Origin: Meishania sp964351985
GTDB lineage: Bacteria; Bacteroidota; Bacteroidia; Flavobacteriales; Flavobacteriaceae
Length of the DNA stretch: 64,000 nucleotides
Assembly (NCBI GenBank): GCA_964351985.1
Contig: CAYGPR010000010.1
Location: forward strand, 33,289-97,288
Reading direction: 5' to 3'
The notes beneath the pieces are model-generated. The model was not told the DNA's origin. It worked only from the letters and a program-made list of their open reading frames with translations, and made no database searches. A program made the position numbers and the translations under genes. Below are positions 1-8,071 of the stretch, in pieces. The first letter of the stretch is position 1, and every line of letters starts with the position of its first letter.

Positions 1-328
1 TCACTGAAAAAATGTTGAAGCTATCGGCACCACCATACATTGGCATTCTACTATTCTTTCTAAAATGGTCGATGATCAAGTTGTGCGCTATTCGCATCAC
101 CCAAGGTAAAAATTTACCTTCCTCACTATAGCTGCCCTTTTTGAGGGTTCTGATGACCTTAATAAAGGTGTCTTGAAAAATATCTTCGGTAATATCGCGA
201 TTGTTCACTTTTGAATAAATGAAACTGCTGATTCGCTGGTTATGCCTATTGATAAGAATTTCTAAAGACTTTTCGTCTCCAGCAACATAATTTTTAATAA
301 GCAAGGAATCGTCAAGCTGTGGGTCCAT
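1..328 (-). CDS. ECF-type RNA polymerase sigma-70 factor (C-terminal part outside window)
   Basis: I translated this from the minus strand, starting at the ATG at 328-326; the gene runs off the left edge after about 109 residues. The visible part has the typical region 2 of extracytoplasmic-function sigma factors: an N-terminal stretch with RHNQRISSFIYSK, then EDIFQDTFIKVIRTLKKG, then FLPWVMRIAHNLIIDHFRK, which corresponds to the core-binding and -10 recognition helices. Region 4 would lie beyond the window. It would direct core polymerase to a specific promoter set. No anti-sigma gene is visible on this side. It is divergent from uvrA with 244 bases between the two start codons. Confidence 0.85.
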   Translation of the reverse strand, partial: MDPQLDDSLLIKNYVAGDEKSLEILINRHNQRISSFIYSKVNNRDITEDIFQDTFIKVIRTLKKGSYSEEGKFLPWVMRIAHNLIIDHFRKNSRMPMYGGADSFNIFSV

Positions 329-547
329 AACTATTACTTTTTTGGTTAAAACTAGGGGGCCTCTAGAAGAAGAGGTCTTGTTTACTGCTATCTAATTTTT
401 AAAAAAGTAATGTTGTTGTATAGGCGCTTTGACGTTTAGGTGAGGTCAAATATAGAAAAAATTAAATAGCCAATGAAAAATTATGTTGTCATCCACACAA
501 TTTTCGATGCCAACTATACATTTCTGGGTAGTGAAACATGCTTAGTG

Positions 548-555
548 TATCTTTG
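548..555 (+). promoter_or_regulatory. Bacteroidetes -7 promoter element for uvrA
   Basis: TATCTTTG matches the Bacteroidetes -7 consensus TAnnTTTG and lies 17 bases before the uvrA ATG. No clear -33 TTG is visible at the expected distance. Confidence 0.6.
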
Positions 556-572
556 CATTCTTAAACGAAAAG

Positions 573-3353
573 ATGTCCGTATTAGCAGATATAAACCCAA
601 AAGAGAACATAATTATCAAGGGTGCGAAGTTGCACAACCTTAAGAATATAGACGTTGTTATACCACGTAATAAATTGGTCGTCATCACTGGACTTTCCGG
701 TTCTGGAAAATCGAGTTTAGCCTTTGACACCCTGTATGCCGAAGGGCAACGGCGCTACGTGGAAAGTCTCTCTTCGTATGCCAGACAGTTCTTAGGGAAA
801 TTGGACAAACCAAAAGTGGACTATATAAAAGGAATCGCTCCGGCCATCGCAATTGAACAAAAGGTCAATTCGACCAATCCTAGGTCTACGGTGGGCACGA
901 CCACTGAAATCTATGATTATTTAAAACTTCTTTTTGCACGGATAGGAAAAACCATATCACCAATTTCGGGGCGGGAAGTCAAAAAGGATACGGTCACCGA
1001 TGTTGTCAATCATGTAAAGCATTTCGAAACGGGAACGAAATTGCTGCTTTTGGCCCCAATATCAATACCTGAAGACCGTGATACCCTAAAATCATTGCAG
1101 CTCTTATCAAAACAGGGATACGCAAGAATAAAGTATGACGGATCCGTAATTCGCATTGACGCCGCTCCCAAAAATATTACCAAAAATTTCGAACTGGTCG
1201 TCGATCGGATTATCAAGGCCGACGATGAGGCTTTTTATAATCGTTTGGCTAATGCCATCGATAGTACTTTCTTCGAGGGAAAAGGGGAATGCATTATCGA
1301 AGAACTGGAAACCCACAAGCTAACAACTTTTAGCAATAAGTTCGAGCTCGACGGAATGTCTTTCATGGAGCCCAATGTGCACCTATTCAGTTTCAACAAC
1401 CCATATGGGGCCTGCCCGAAATGCGAGGGTTATGGGGATGTCATCGGTATCGATGAAGATTTGGTGATATCGAATACTGCGCTTTCGGTCTATGAAAATG
1501 CAATCTTCCCATGGCGGGGAGAATCTATGAGCTATTATCGGGACGAACTTGTTAATTCGGCCTACAAATTCGATTTCCCCATTCATAAGCCATGGTTCGA
1601 GCTTTCTGGGGAACAAAAACAACTTGTTTGGGACGGCAATTCCCATTTCACGGGATTGCATCGCTTTTTTGCTATGTTAGAGGAGAAAAGTTATAAAATA
1701 CAGAATCGGGTCATGTTGTCGCGATATCGGGGAAAAACCAAATGTAATGTCTGTAAGGGCAAACGACTGCGAAAAGAGACGAACTATGTAAAAGTTGACG
1801 GAAAGTCAATTTCAGATCTGGTAGAGCTTCCCATTAAAAAATTGATGACGTTCTTCGAAGGACTTTCGTTAAGCGAACACGATATACAGATTGCTTCCCG
1901 CCTATTAAAGGAAATTACCACAAGACTCGGTTTCTTGGATAAGGTGGGGCTGGGTTATCTGACCTTGAACCGAAAATCGAATACCCTTTCCGGCGGGGAA
2001 AGTCAACGTATCAATCTGGCTACATCCCTTGGCAGTAGCCTAGTAGGTTCTATGTACATTTTGGATGAACCCAGTATTGGGCTACACCCAAAGGACACCG
2101 AGAATCTCATCGAGGTTTTGAAATCTTTGCGTGATTTGGGCAACACAGTAATTGTCGTGGAACATGATGAAGATATTATGAAAGCGGCCGACGAAGTCAT
2201 TGATATAGGCCCAGAAGCAGGTACCCATGGTGGCGAAGTCGTTGCTCACGGAACTTTAGAAGAAGTATTACGATCTACATCACTGACGGCAAGTTATTTG
2301 AACGGCTCTATGGAAATTGGAGTCCCCAAAGAGCGAAGGACTTCTAAAAATCATATTACCATCAAAGGTGCCAGGGAAAATAATTTGAAGAATATAAATG
2401 TGACTTTCCCTTTGAATATGTTGACGATGGTGACCGGGGTTTCCGGAAGCGGCAAAAGCACCTTGGTCAAAAAGCTGTTATATCCCATTATTCTCAAAGA
2501 AGTTGGTGGTTACGGAGAGAAAGCCGGGCAATACACCTCCTTTGAAGGAAAATATCAACATCTGAAACATGTTGAATTCGTTGATCAAAACCCAATCGGG
2601 CGTTCTTCACGTTCCAATCCGGTAACCTACATCAAGGCGTATGATGATATTCGTAATCTGTTCGCTTCACAAAAATTGAGTAAAATCAGAGCGTATCAGG
2701 CCAAACACTTTTCGTTCAATGTCGATGGAGGTCGATGCGAAAAATGTAAAGGGGAAGGAGAAATTACTGTTGAAATGCAGTTCATGGCCGATGTTCATCT
2801 AGAATGCGATACCTGCGGCGGCAAACGATTTAAAAAGGAAGTACTTGAAGTTAAATTCGAAGATGCCTACATTGATGATGTGCTTAATATGACCATTGAT
2901 GATGCCATTGCCTTCTTCGAGAAACATAAACAAACCAAGATAACGACGAAGTTAAAACCTCTGCAAGATGTAGGGTTGGGCTATGTAACCCTTGGTCAAT
3001 CTTCCTCTACCCTCTCGGGCGGTGAGGCGCAGCGCATTAAACTTGCTTCGTTCTTGGTAAAAGGAAATACCAAGGATAAAGCCCTATTCATTTTCGATGA
3101 ACCCACAACCGGACTCCATTTTCATGATATCAAAAAATTATTGAAATCTTTTAATGCGCTTATCGCCCGAGGACACTCCATAGTGGTCATAGAACATAAT
3201 ATCGAACTCATTAAATGTGCCGACTATATCATCGACCTCGGGCCAGAGGGTGGTGAAAACGGCGGCAACTTGTTGGCTGAAGGCACTCCCGAAGAGATTA
3301 TCCTGAGGCAAGAGTCATTCACCGCGAAATATTTGAGAGAGAAACTAGTATAA
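573..3353 (+). CDS. uvrA: Excinuclease ABC subunit A (UvrA)
   Basis: UvrA is the damage-recognition ATPase of nucleotide excision repair; a dimer loads UvrB on DNA. The 926-residue protein is normal length for the family. It has two ABC modules: Walker A motifs GLSGSGKSS at about residue 40 and GVSGSGKST at about 622, with signatures LSGGESQR at about 472 and LSGGEAQR at about 814. The zinc-binding cysteines are present: CPKC near 280 and again near 375, then CEKCKGEGE near 722 and CDTCGG near 746. The Walker B regions read YILDEPSIGLHP and FIFDEPTTGLHF. The start fits the -7 element 17 bases upstream. Its 3' end overlaps, on the opposite strand, the end of the next small gene. Confidence 0.97.
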   Translation: MSVLADINPKENIIIKGAKLHNLKNIDVVIPRNKLVVITGLSGSGKSSLAFDTLYAEGQRRYVESLSSYARQFLGKLDKPKVDYIKGIAPAIAIEQKVNSTNPRSTVGTTTEIYDYLKLLFARIGKTISPISGREVKKDTVTDVVNHVKHFETGTKLLLLAPISIPEDRDTLKSLQLLSKQGYARIKYDGSVIRIDAAPKNITKNFELVVDRIIKADDEAFYNRLANAIDSTFFEGKGECIIEELETHKLTTFSNKFELDGMSFMEPNVHLFSFNNPYGACPKCEGYGDVIGIDEDLVISNTALSVYENAIFPWRGESMSYYRDELVNSAYKFDFPIHKPWFELSGEQKQLVWDGNSHFTGLHRFFAMLEEKSYKIQNRVMLSRYRGKTKCNVCKGKRLRKETNYVKVDGKSISDLVELPIKKLMTFFEGLSLSEHDIQIASRLLKEITTRLGFLDKVGLGYLTLNRKSNTLSGGESQRINLATSLGSSLVGSMYILDEPSIGLHPKDTENLIEVLKSLRDLGNTVIVVEHDEDIMKAADEVIDIGPEAGTHGGEVVAHGTLEEVLRSTSLTASYLNGSMEIGVPKERRTSKNHITIKGARENNLKNINVTFPLNMLTMVTGVSGSGKSTLVKKLLYPIILKEVGGYGEKAGQYTSFEGKYQHLKHVEFVDQNPIGRSSRSNPVTYIKAYDDIRNLFASQKLSKIRAYQAKHFSFNVDGGRCEKCKGEGEITVEMQFMADVHLECDTCGGKRFKKEVLEVKFEDAYIDDVLNMTIDDAIAFFEKHKQTKITTKLKPLQDVGLGYVTLGQSSSTLSGGEAQRIKLASFLVKGNTKDKALFIFDEPTTGLHFHDIKKLLKSFNALIARGHSIVVIEHNIELIKCADYIIDLGPEGGENGGNLLAEGTPEEIILRQESFTAKYLREKLV

Positions 3354-3646
3354 GGTTTTATTTTATTAAAGAAAAAGAGATAGACAAGATAAACAAGAGA
3401 ACCCAAACAGATAAAGGAAATCAAATAAAGCAAAATTTCATGGCTAGCGGCTTTCCTGGCCCTTTTTCGAATCTTGTTCTTAATAATAGCCAACTCCTCG
3501 GGACTTGCTTTTTTGAATTTCAATTCTGTTTTTCCAGATTGTTCATAAAGTAGATCCTTCAATTCTTTAATATTTCGTCTTTTTAGTAGTGCCCGATTTT
3601 GTTTTAAACTAACGATTTCACTGGCCATACTTCCTTCGCCACCCAT
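3224..3646 (-). CDS. Small conserved membrane protein, antisense-overlapping the uvrA 3' end
   Basis: The 140-residue product begins MGGEGSM, followed by a basic helical part (SLKQNRALLKRR) and one transmembrane segment at about 71-92. This is the layout of a short family of unknown function that I recall as common in Flavobacteriia. Such proteins usually end soon after the membrane helix. Here the frame continues about 43 residues further, antisense to the last 130 bases of uvrA, and stops at TAG. The tail (SSGVPSANKLPPFSPPSGPR) looks like antisense translation, so a lost stop codon or small frameshift near 3350 is possible. The N-terminal 95 residues are convincing; the C-terminus is doubtful. 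Function unknown. Confidence 0.6.
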   Translation of the reverse strand: MGGEGSMASEIVSLKQNRALLKRRNIKELKDLLYEQSGKTELKFKKASPEELAIIKNKIRKRARKAASHEILLYLISFICLGSLVYLVYLFFFNKIKPYTSFSLKYFAVNDSCLRIISSGVPSANKLPPFSPPSGPRSMI

Positions 3647-3656
3647 TATATCTTAC

Positions 3657-3681
3657 ATTTTAAACAATTAGTGTTTAAAAT
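3657..3681. promoter_or_regulatory. Perfect 10-bp dyad, operator candidate
   Basis: ATTTTAAACA, spacer ATTAG, then TGTTTAAAAT: a perfect inverted repeat with a 5-base spacer. It lies between the start of the small membrane gene (3646, minus) and the plus-strand gene at 3839. The size and symmetry fit a dimeric regulator site; no regulator is identified. Confidence 0.4.
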
Positions 3682-3770
3682 ATAGATTTTGTTTCATAAG
3701 AAGAAATATTTTCTGCTTAATAAATAATTAATCGATTGATTATCAACATTTTATGCTTGATATTGATTTT

Positions 3771-3787
3771 TTGGCACGCTGTTTGGT
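3771..3787 (+). promoter_or_regulatory. Sigma-54-type promoter (-24/-12)
   Basis: TTGGCACGCTGTTTGGT matches the sigma-54 consensus TTGGCACG-N4-TTGCA except for TTGG in place of TTGC. The -24 GG is at 3773-3774 and the -12 element at 3783-3786, with canonical spacing. Transcription would start near 3798, leaving a leader of about 40 bases before the ATG at 3839. Confidence 0.55.
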
Positions 3788-3838
3788 ATATACCTATCGA
3801 ATGTAAATAGTTGCATTCAGGAATTAAAACCTTATATC

Positions 3839-5083
3839 ATGAGAAATTTAGTACTCCTTTTTTCGGCCCTCATTTTAGGCACCTCAGGTGTCATGGCCAC
3901 AAGTACAAACGAAGATAAGGTTGCAACACGCAATGCTTATAATTACAACAACTCTTTCATCTTTGTTGAAAATGGCATTACGTTTTCAGTATTTCCTGAT
4001 GGCGAGTTTGATTTTTACGTTGAAAATTATGTGAACGGACGAAGAAACAAAATAACCTTTAATACAGGTTTTGATTACAGTCCGTATGCCCAATATGATG
4101 ACTATGGTGCCGTTATTCAAGTAGAGAATACACCTATTTATTATGACTATTACGGTCGCGTGACCCAAATCGGTGATGTCGATGTTGCCTACCGAAATGG
4201 CAGGGTCTTTAGAATGGGTGGCATGAATGTCTATTATAATAATCGAGGTTTTTACGATTATCACACGGGTTACATTAACATCTACAATAGAAGTTATGTG
4301 TACCGACCTTTTCACCGATGGTTTGCAAGGCCCGCTTTAGGATTCTGCTTGGTATTCAACAGTCCTTATAGAAGGTATTACAGTCCATTCCGATATACGT
4401 ATTACAATCCATATCGTAACAACCGTCGATGGGGTTATGCTAAAATTGGAAGAGAGCACAGATATAATAAAGTGCGACGAGAAAGAGCTACGGTATATAG
4501 AAACGACAAACGTGTTGCAGTACGTGAGAATAACAGGGTTCGTAGAGGTGATGCCGTCAGAAGCAATAGAACCGTGGATACCGGACGAAGGAATGCAACC
4601 CGTAAAAGTGAGATTGCACGGAACAATAGAGGTGTAAGCAGAACGGCTAATGTAAGGTCAAACCGTTCGAACGGTAAGGTCGCCGGCAGAACAGCCGTAG
4701 ACCGCTCAAAAAGAGTAGAAAGTAGAAGTGTACGTAAAGTAGATGGACGCTCAAATACCGGACGTAAGGTTGCCCAAAGGTCAACGACAGTTCGTTCCCC
4801 AAAAGGGAATGCCGTTACCAAAAGAACGGTAACGCAAACGCCGAGAAGTCGTACGGTAACTAGAAGTACGAAGACGTACAAAAGGCCACAGAGTAGCTCT
4901 ACCAATAGAGCTGTGAGCAAGGCTCCTTCTAGAAGCAGAAATACGGTCGCCCGAAGCTCGGCCCCTAGTAGAAGTACGGTCTCAAGAAGTACCTCTTCGA
5001 GAAGTCGAGTGAGCAAAGCTCCTGCTAGAAGCAGCAGAAGTAATACAAAGTCGATTTCTACACGAAGTAGAGGAAGACAATAA
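3839..5083 (+). CDS. Secreted Tyr-rich / Arg-Ser-rich low-complexity protein
   Basis: The 414-residue protein has a signal peptide (MRNLVLLFSALILGTSGVMA). A Tyr/Asn-rich middle part follows, with a folded-looking region at about 40-160 (VFPDGEFDFYVEN, YYDYYGRVTQIGDVDVAYRNG). From about residue 200 to the end there is a very basic Arg/Ser/Thr/Lys tail of short degenerate SRS, RSTV and KAPSRS units. I know similar proteins only as hypothetical in Flavobacteriia. The high charge suggests binding to acidic envelope polymers, but this is inference. The sigma-54-like promoter upstream implies activator-dependent expression, and a strong terminator follows. The long antisense frame opposite the tail is a codon-bias artefact. 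Confidence 0.85.
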   Translation: MRNLVLLFSALILGTSGVMATSTNEDKVATRNAYNYNNSFIFVENGITFSVFPDGEFDFYVENYVNGRRNKITFNTGFDYSPYAQYDDYGAVIQVENTPIYYDYYGRVTQIGDVDVAYRNGRVFRMGGMNVYYNNRGFYDYHTGYINIYNRSYVYRPFHRWFARPALGFCLVFNSPYRRYYSPFRYTYYNPYRNNRRWGYAKIGREHRYNKVRRERATVYRNDKRVAVRENNRVRRGDAVRSNRTVDTGRRNATRKSEIARNNRGVSRTANVRSNRSNGKVAGRTAVDRSKRVESRSVRKVDGRSNTGRKVAQRSTTVRSPKGNAVTKRTVTQTPRSRTVTRSTKTYKRPQSSSTNRAVSKAPSRSRNTVARSSAPSRSTVSRSTSSRSRVSKAPARSSRSNTKSISTRSRGRQ

Positions 5084-5112
5084 AGATAGTTTTTAGGTTG
5101 GTTAGTTGTTTG

Positions 5113-5149
5113 GCCCCGTAGCGAATTCGTTCGCTGCGGGGCTTTTTTT
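5113..5149 (+). terminator. Rho-independent terminator
   Basis: The stem GCCCCGTAGCGAA pairs with TTCGCTGCGGGGC around a TTCG tetraloop (one G-T wobble) and is followed by seven T. It lies 29 bases after the stop of the Arg-rich gene. Confidence 0.9.
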
Positions 5150-5176
5150 AATCAAGTCTATTTTAAAATTCGAGAT

Positions 5177-5213
5177 GTCACGCTAAGCTTGCCAAAGAGT
5201 TGCCGAAGAATCT
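5177..5213. repeat. Degenerate intergenic repeat word
   Basis: This stretch, containing CACGCTAAGCTTGCC and GTTGCCGAAGAATCT, resembles the interspersed word GTCATGCTGAGCTTGTCGAAG that I recall from many Bacteroidetes genomes. It lies between two convergent genes. Only one degenerate copy is seen here. Confidence 0.3.
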
Positions 5214-5279
5214 ATTGCAATGATTATTTGGTTATCATGGAATAACATTGAATATATAAGGAGGATACTCGAAATTTGA

Positions 5280-6737
5280 CTATTTCTTTCCTAAAAATTT
5301 AGAAATCACCCCAAAGACATCCTCTGAAATCTTAAAGCGATATAGAACTCCAATATACATTGCGGTCATCAGAATACTTTTTAGCACAATATTTAGAATA
5401 GGATGAAAAGGAAACTGCAAGGGGTAGAATAATGCCGCAATCAACAAAAGTAAAGCCAACACTTTAAAAGTTTCTGAAGTAAACGGCCCTATATTGAACT
5501 TTAGCTTCACGTAAATCAATTTTACCGTGTTGTAAATAAAGAATGCGGAAAAACTGGCAATGGCCGCACCGTCAAGTCCATATTTAGGAATTAGCCATAT
5601 GTTGAACACTATGGCCAATATGGCCAAAAGAATACCCATCAACAAAATAGCACGATAATAGTCGGAATTGTATAGAATAGAGTTGTTGTTTCCCAATAGG
5701 GCATCGTAGACTTTCGCCAGCCCGATCCAAAAAACGATCATAAAGCCACCTCGATAATTATCAGGGAGCATATTGTACAAATCATCAAGGTTCAATAGGA
5801 TAAGAAGAAAAAGTAGGCCAGCGACAATGAACAACGTAAGAGAACTTTTCTGATACAATTTTTTTAGGGAAACATTATCCTTTTTGTTCAAATGTTCTGC
5901 GGTCAACGGGTAGGTAATCTGATGCATCGATCGTGAAGGAACGGCAATGACCGTCGCGATAAATCCCGCAACGGCATAGTAGGCTACATTTTCAATCTCA
6001 ATAAAATTGTTGATCATGACCTTATCTACTTCCAAAAGTATGATTGCGGTTGAGCCTCCAACGATGATCAAGGTGCTGTACTGAATGATACTTTTAGTGT
6101 TTTCCGGAAATTGAAATGAAAGTTTCGGCATTCTCAGACGATACGCATATAGTTTCATAATCAGCATTCGCAGGATATAAAATCCTACCAAGGCTTTGAT
6201 AAAGAATTCAATCGAGATAACCTCAAAAATCAACAATATCAGCAAAAGTGTCTGCCCAACCCGACAAAATATTTCTTTCATAAAGTTCCCAAAGACGGAT
6301 TTCATGCGAATGCGCGCCCAGGCATAAAAGACCTCAAAATAGGCCATGGTCAAGCCGATCAAGAAAATATACCAGACATAATCCTTAACGATTGAGTTTT
6401 TATTGGAAAGCAAATCACCAATGGTATCATACGCAAAATAACTGATCAAGGCGATGGGAACAATAAGCGCCAACGGCAATAGAAGCATCAAGGTTAAAAA
6501 ACCATCTTGGGTTTTTTCGTCTTCAAATCCACTATAGAATTTTATCAAGGTATTCGGTACACCAAAAGCCAATATTGGCATCAACACCGCAGAAGCCGAC
6601 CAAATGACCTGTATGAGACCATAGTATTGGTCTTCCATAAAATTCGTATATAAAAACAAGGTGTTCAACGCCCCGATACCAAACCCGACATAGGTTATCA
6701 TGGTATTGTTCAACGATTGTTTTAAAACGATTCCCAT
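5280..6737 (-). CDS. Polysaccharide biosynthesis flippase (Wzx/MOP superfamily)
   Basis: The 485-residue integral membrane protein has about twelve to fourteen hydrophobic segments and the N-terminal layout of MOP-type oligosaccharide flippases (KQSLNNTMITYVGFGIGALN). It would move lipid-linked glycan units across the cytoplasmic membrane. It is the last gene of a minus-strand operon. Its ATG overlaps the stop of the glycosyltransferase by one base (TAATG), so translation is probably coupled. The partnership with a glycosyltransferase and YfhO supports export or assembly of a surface glycan. The exact substrate cannot be read from sequence. Confidence 0.88.
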   Translation of the reverse strand: MGIVLKQSLNNTMITYVGFGIGALNTLFLYTNFMEDQYYGLIQVIWSASAVLMPILAFGVPNTLIKFYSGFEDEKTQDGFLTLMLLLPLALIVPIALISYFAYDTIGDLLSNKNSIVKDYVWYIFLIGLTMAYFEVFYAWARIRMKSVFGNFMKEIFCRVGQTLLLILLIFEVISIEFFIKALVGFYILRMLIMKLYAYRLRMPKLSFQFPENTKSIIQYSTLIIVGGSTAIILLEVDKVMINNFIEIENVAYYAVAGFIATVIAVPSRSMHQITYPLTAEHLNKKDNVSLKKLYQKSSLTLFIVAGLLFLLILLNLDDLYNMLPDNYRGGFMIVFWIGLAKVYDALLGNNNSILYNSDYYRAILLMGILLAILAIVFNIWLIPKYGLDGAAIASFSAFFIYNTVKLIYVKLKFNIGPFTSETFKVLALLLLIAALFYPLQFPFHPILNIVLKSILMTAMYIGVLYRFKISEDVFGVISKFLGKK

Positions 6738-8008
6738 TAAAGTTGTTTGACGAGTTGTTCGGTCAGGGCCTTGCGCCTATAATCTTCGACTCCTTTTGAA
6801 TTGACATACAACGTGCCACTTTTAAACGCCTTGAAACATTCCAAAATTGTCTTTTTTAAATTTTCATGCGATGCATAGTCGAATACTACACCTGTATTGG
6901 TTTGCGCAATGATATGACCAGCATCCCATTTTTTTGGTCCCACTGCCAATATCGGCCTTCTTGCGGCCATATATTCGAATAACTTTCCGGGGATGATACC
7001 CTGTGTTTCTTCCGAATCAATTTCGATCAACAGAAGCATTTGAGCCCGTTGTTGACGACGTACTGCTTCGGCATGCGAAACGTAACCTTTAATCTTTAAA
7101 TATGGCCCCAGTTCATAGCGATACAGTGTATCAAGCACGTCTTGCCCTACAACGCCCAAAAACTCGATTTGGAGACTCGACCTGAACAGCTCGTTTTCCG
7201 TAGCCAATTCAGAAAACACCTTCCACAGGTTTTTGGGGTTTCTTCCTGTAAGTAATGACCCTATATGCGCTAGAGTAAATCTATTATCGATATTAGCACC
7301 ACCGGTGTAGTCTGAATCATAGCCATTGGTTATTACCGATATAGATTGGTCCGTACTTTTTTCAAACTCCTTTTTTGTGGTAGGGCTTGTTACGATGATT
7401 TCATCTGCATTTTGTAACACCGATCGCTCTAGGTCTTTATGCTTTTTTTGGGACGCTTTGGTCAATCGTAGTTTTTTATGATACCCTATAGACGTCCAAG
7501 GGTCTCTAAAATCGGCAATCCAGCGCACATTTCGATTTGATTTTAAGGTGTTACCGATAAGGTGGACGCTATGCGGAGGGCCTGTAGTAATTATAGTATT
7601 GATGCATTCTTTATCCAAAACATCTTTTAGAAATTCGACCGAAGGGTTGACCCAATTTTTTCTCGCATCGGGTATAAAAAAATTTCCCCGTACCCAGAGC
7701 ATCAATTTTTCAAGCACGGATTGATTTTTTGTCTGAATAATTCCCGAACTGATACGTTTGGTTTTCTTTGGCAACAAAAGTCCCGCCCAGCCGTAAGGTT
7801 CTTTAATCGGATGCTTATAGATTTTAAGGTTTTTCGAGACCTCGTTAATCAACGAAGGGTCTTGTATCGGATAATGCGGATTTTCAGGGATGTACAAAAT
7901 AGGTTCAACATCAAATTCAGGCAGGTACTTTACGAATTTCAACCATCGTTGTACACCGGGCCCGCCTGCGGGTGGCCAATAATACGTAATGACAAGTACC
8001 TTTTTCAT
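6737..8008 (-). CDS. Glycosyltransferase, GT4-like
   Basis: I place the start at 8008, giving 423 residues beginning MKKVLVITYYWPPAGGPGVQ, the usual N-terminus of this GT-B family with its glycine-rich loop. The frame is open 33 codons further upstream, but that part reads through a palindromic repeat and has no family resemblance. Other landmarks are WIADFRDPW near the middle and the donor-binding region EETQGIIPGKLFEYMAARRPILAVGP near the C-terminus, where the conserved acidic residue precedes the KLFEY helix. It probably adds a sugar to a lipid-linked glycan at the inner face of the membrane. It lies 59 bases after yfhO and is coupled to the flippase gene. Confidence 0.9.
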   Translation of the reverse strand: MKKVLVITYYWPPAGGPGVQRWLKFVKYLPEFDVEPILYIPENPHYPIQDPSLINEVSKNLKIYKHPIKEPYGWAGLLLPKKTKRISSGIIQTKNQSVLEKLMLWVRGNFFIPDARKNWVNPSVEFLKDVLDKECINTIITTGPPHSVHLIGNTLKSNRNVRWIADFRDPWTSIGYHKKLRLTKASQKKHKDLERSVLQNADEIIVTSPTTKKEFEKSTDQSISVITNGYDSDYTGGANIDNRFTLAHIGSLLTGRNPKNLWKVFSELATENELFRSSLQIEFLGVVGQDVLDTLYRYELGPYLKIKGYVSHAEAVRRQQRAQMLLLIEIDSEETQGIIPGKLFEYMAARRPILAVGPKKWDAGHIIAQTNTGVVFDYASHENLKKTILECFKAFKSGTLYVNSKGVEDYRRKALTEQLVKQL

Positions 8009-8043
8009 TGGGTATCGGTAGGTTAGATTACGGGGTATTGCGT

Positions 8044-8071
8044 GTAGAGGAGCAAGGCATTGCGTCTCTAC
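8044..8071. repeat. Imperfect palindromic repeat at the yfhO stop codon
   Basis: GTAGAG at 8044-8049 pairs with CTCTAC at 8066-8071, and GCAA with TTGC inside. The right arm reads GCATTGCGTCTCTAC, and the whole resembles an eroded copy of a palindrome ending in CGTCTCTAC that I recall as interspersed in some bacterial genomes. The yfhO TAG stop (8068-8070 on plus) lies inside the right arm. Confidence 0.45.

Noticed and set aside
4435..5016. 193-codon open frame antisense to the Arg/Ser-rich tail
   Set aside because: Its Leu/Val/Thr-rich product is the mirror of AGA/CGT/AGT-rich codons on the plus strand; it has no domain, promoter or start context.
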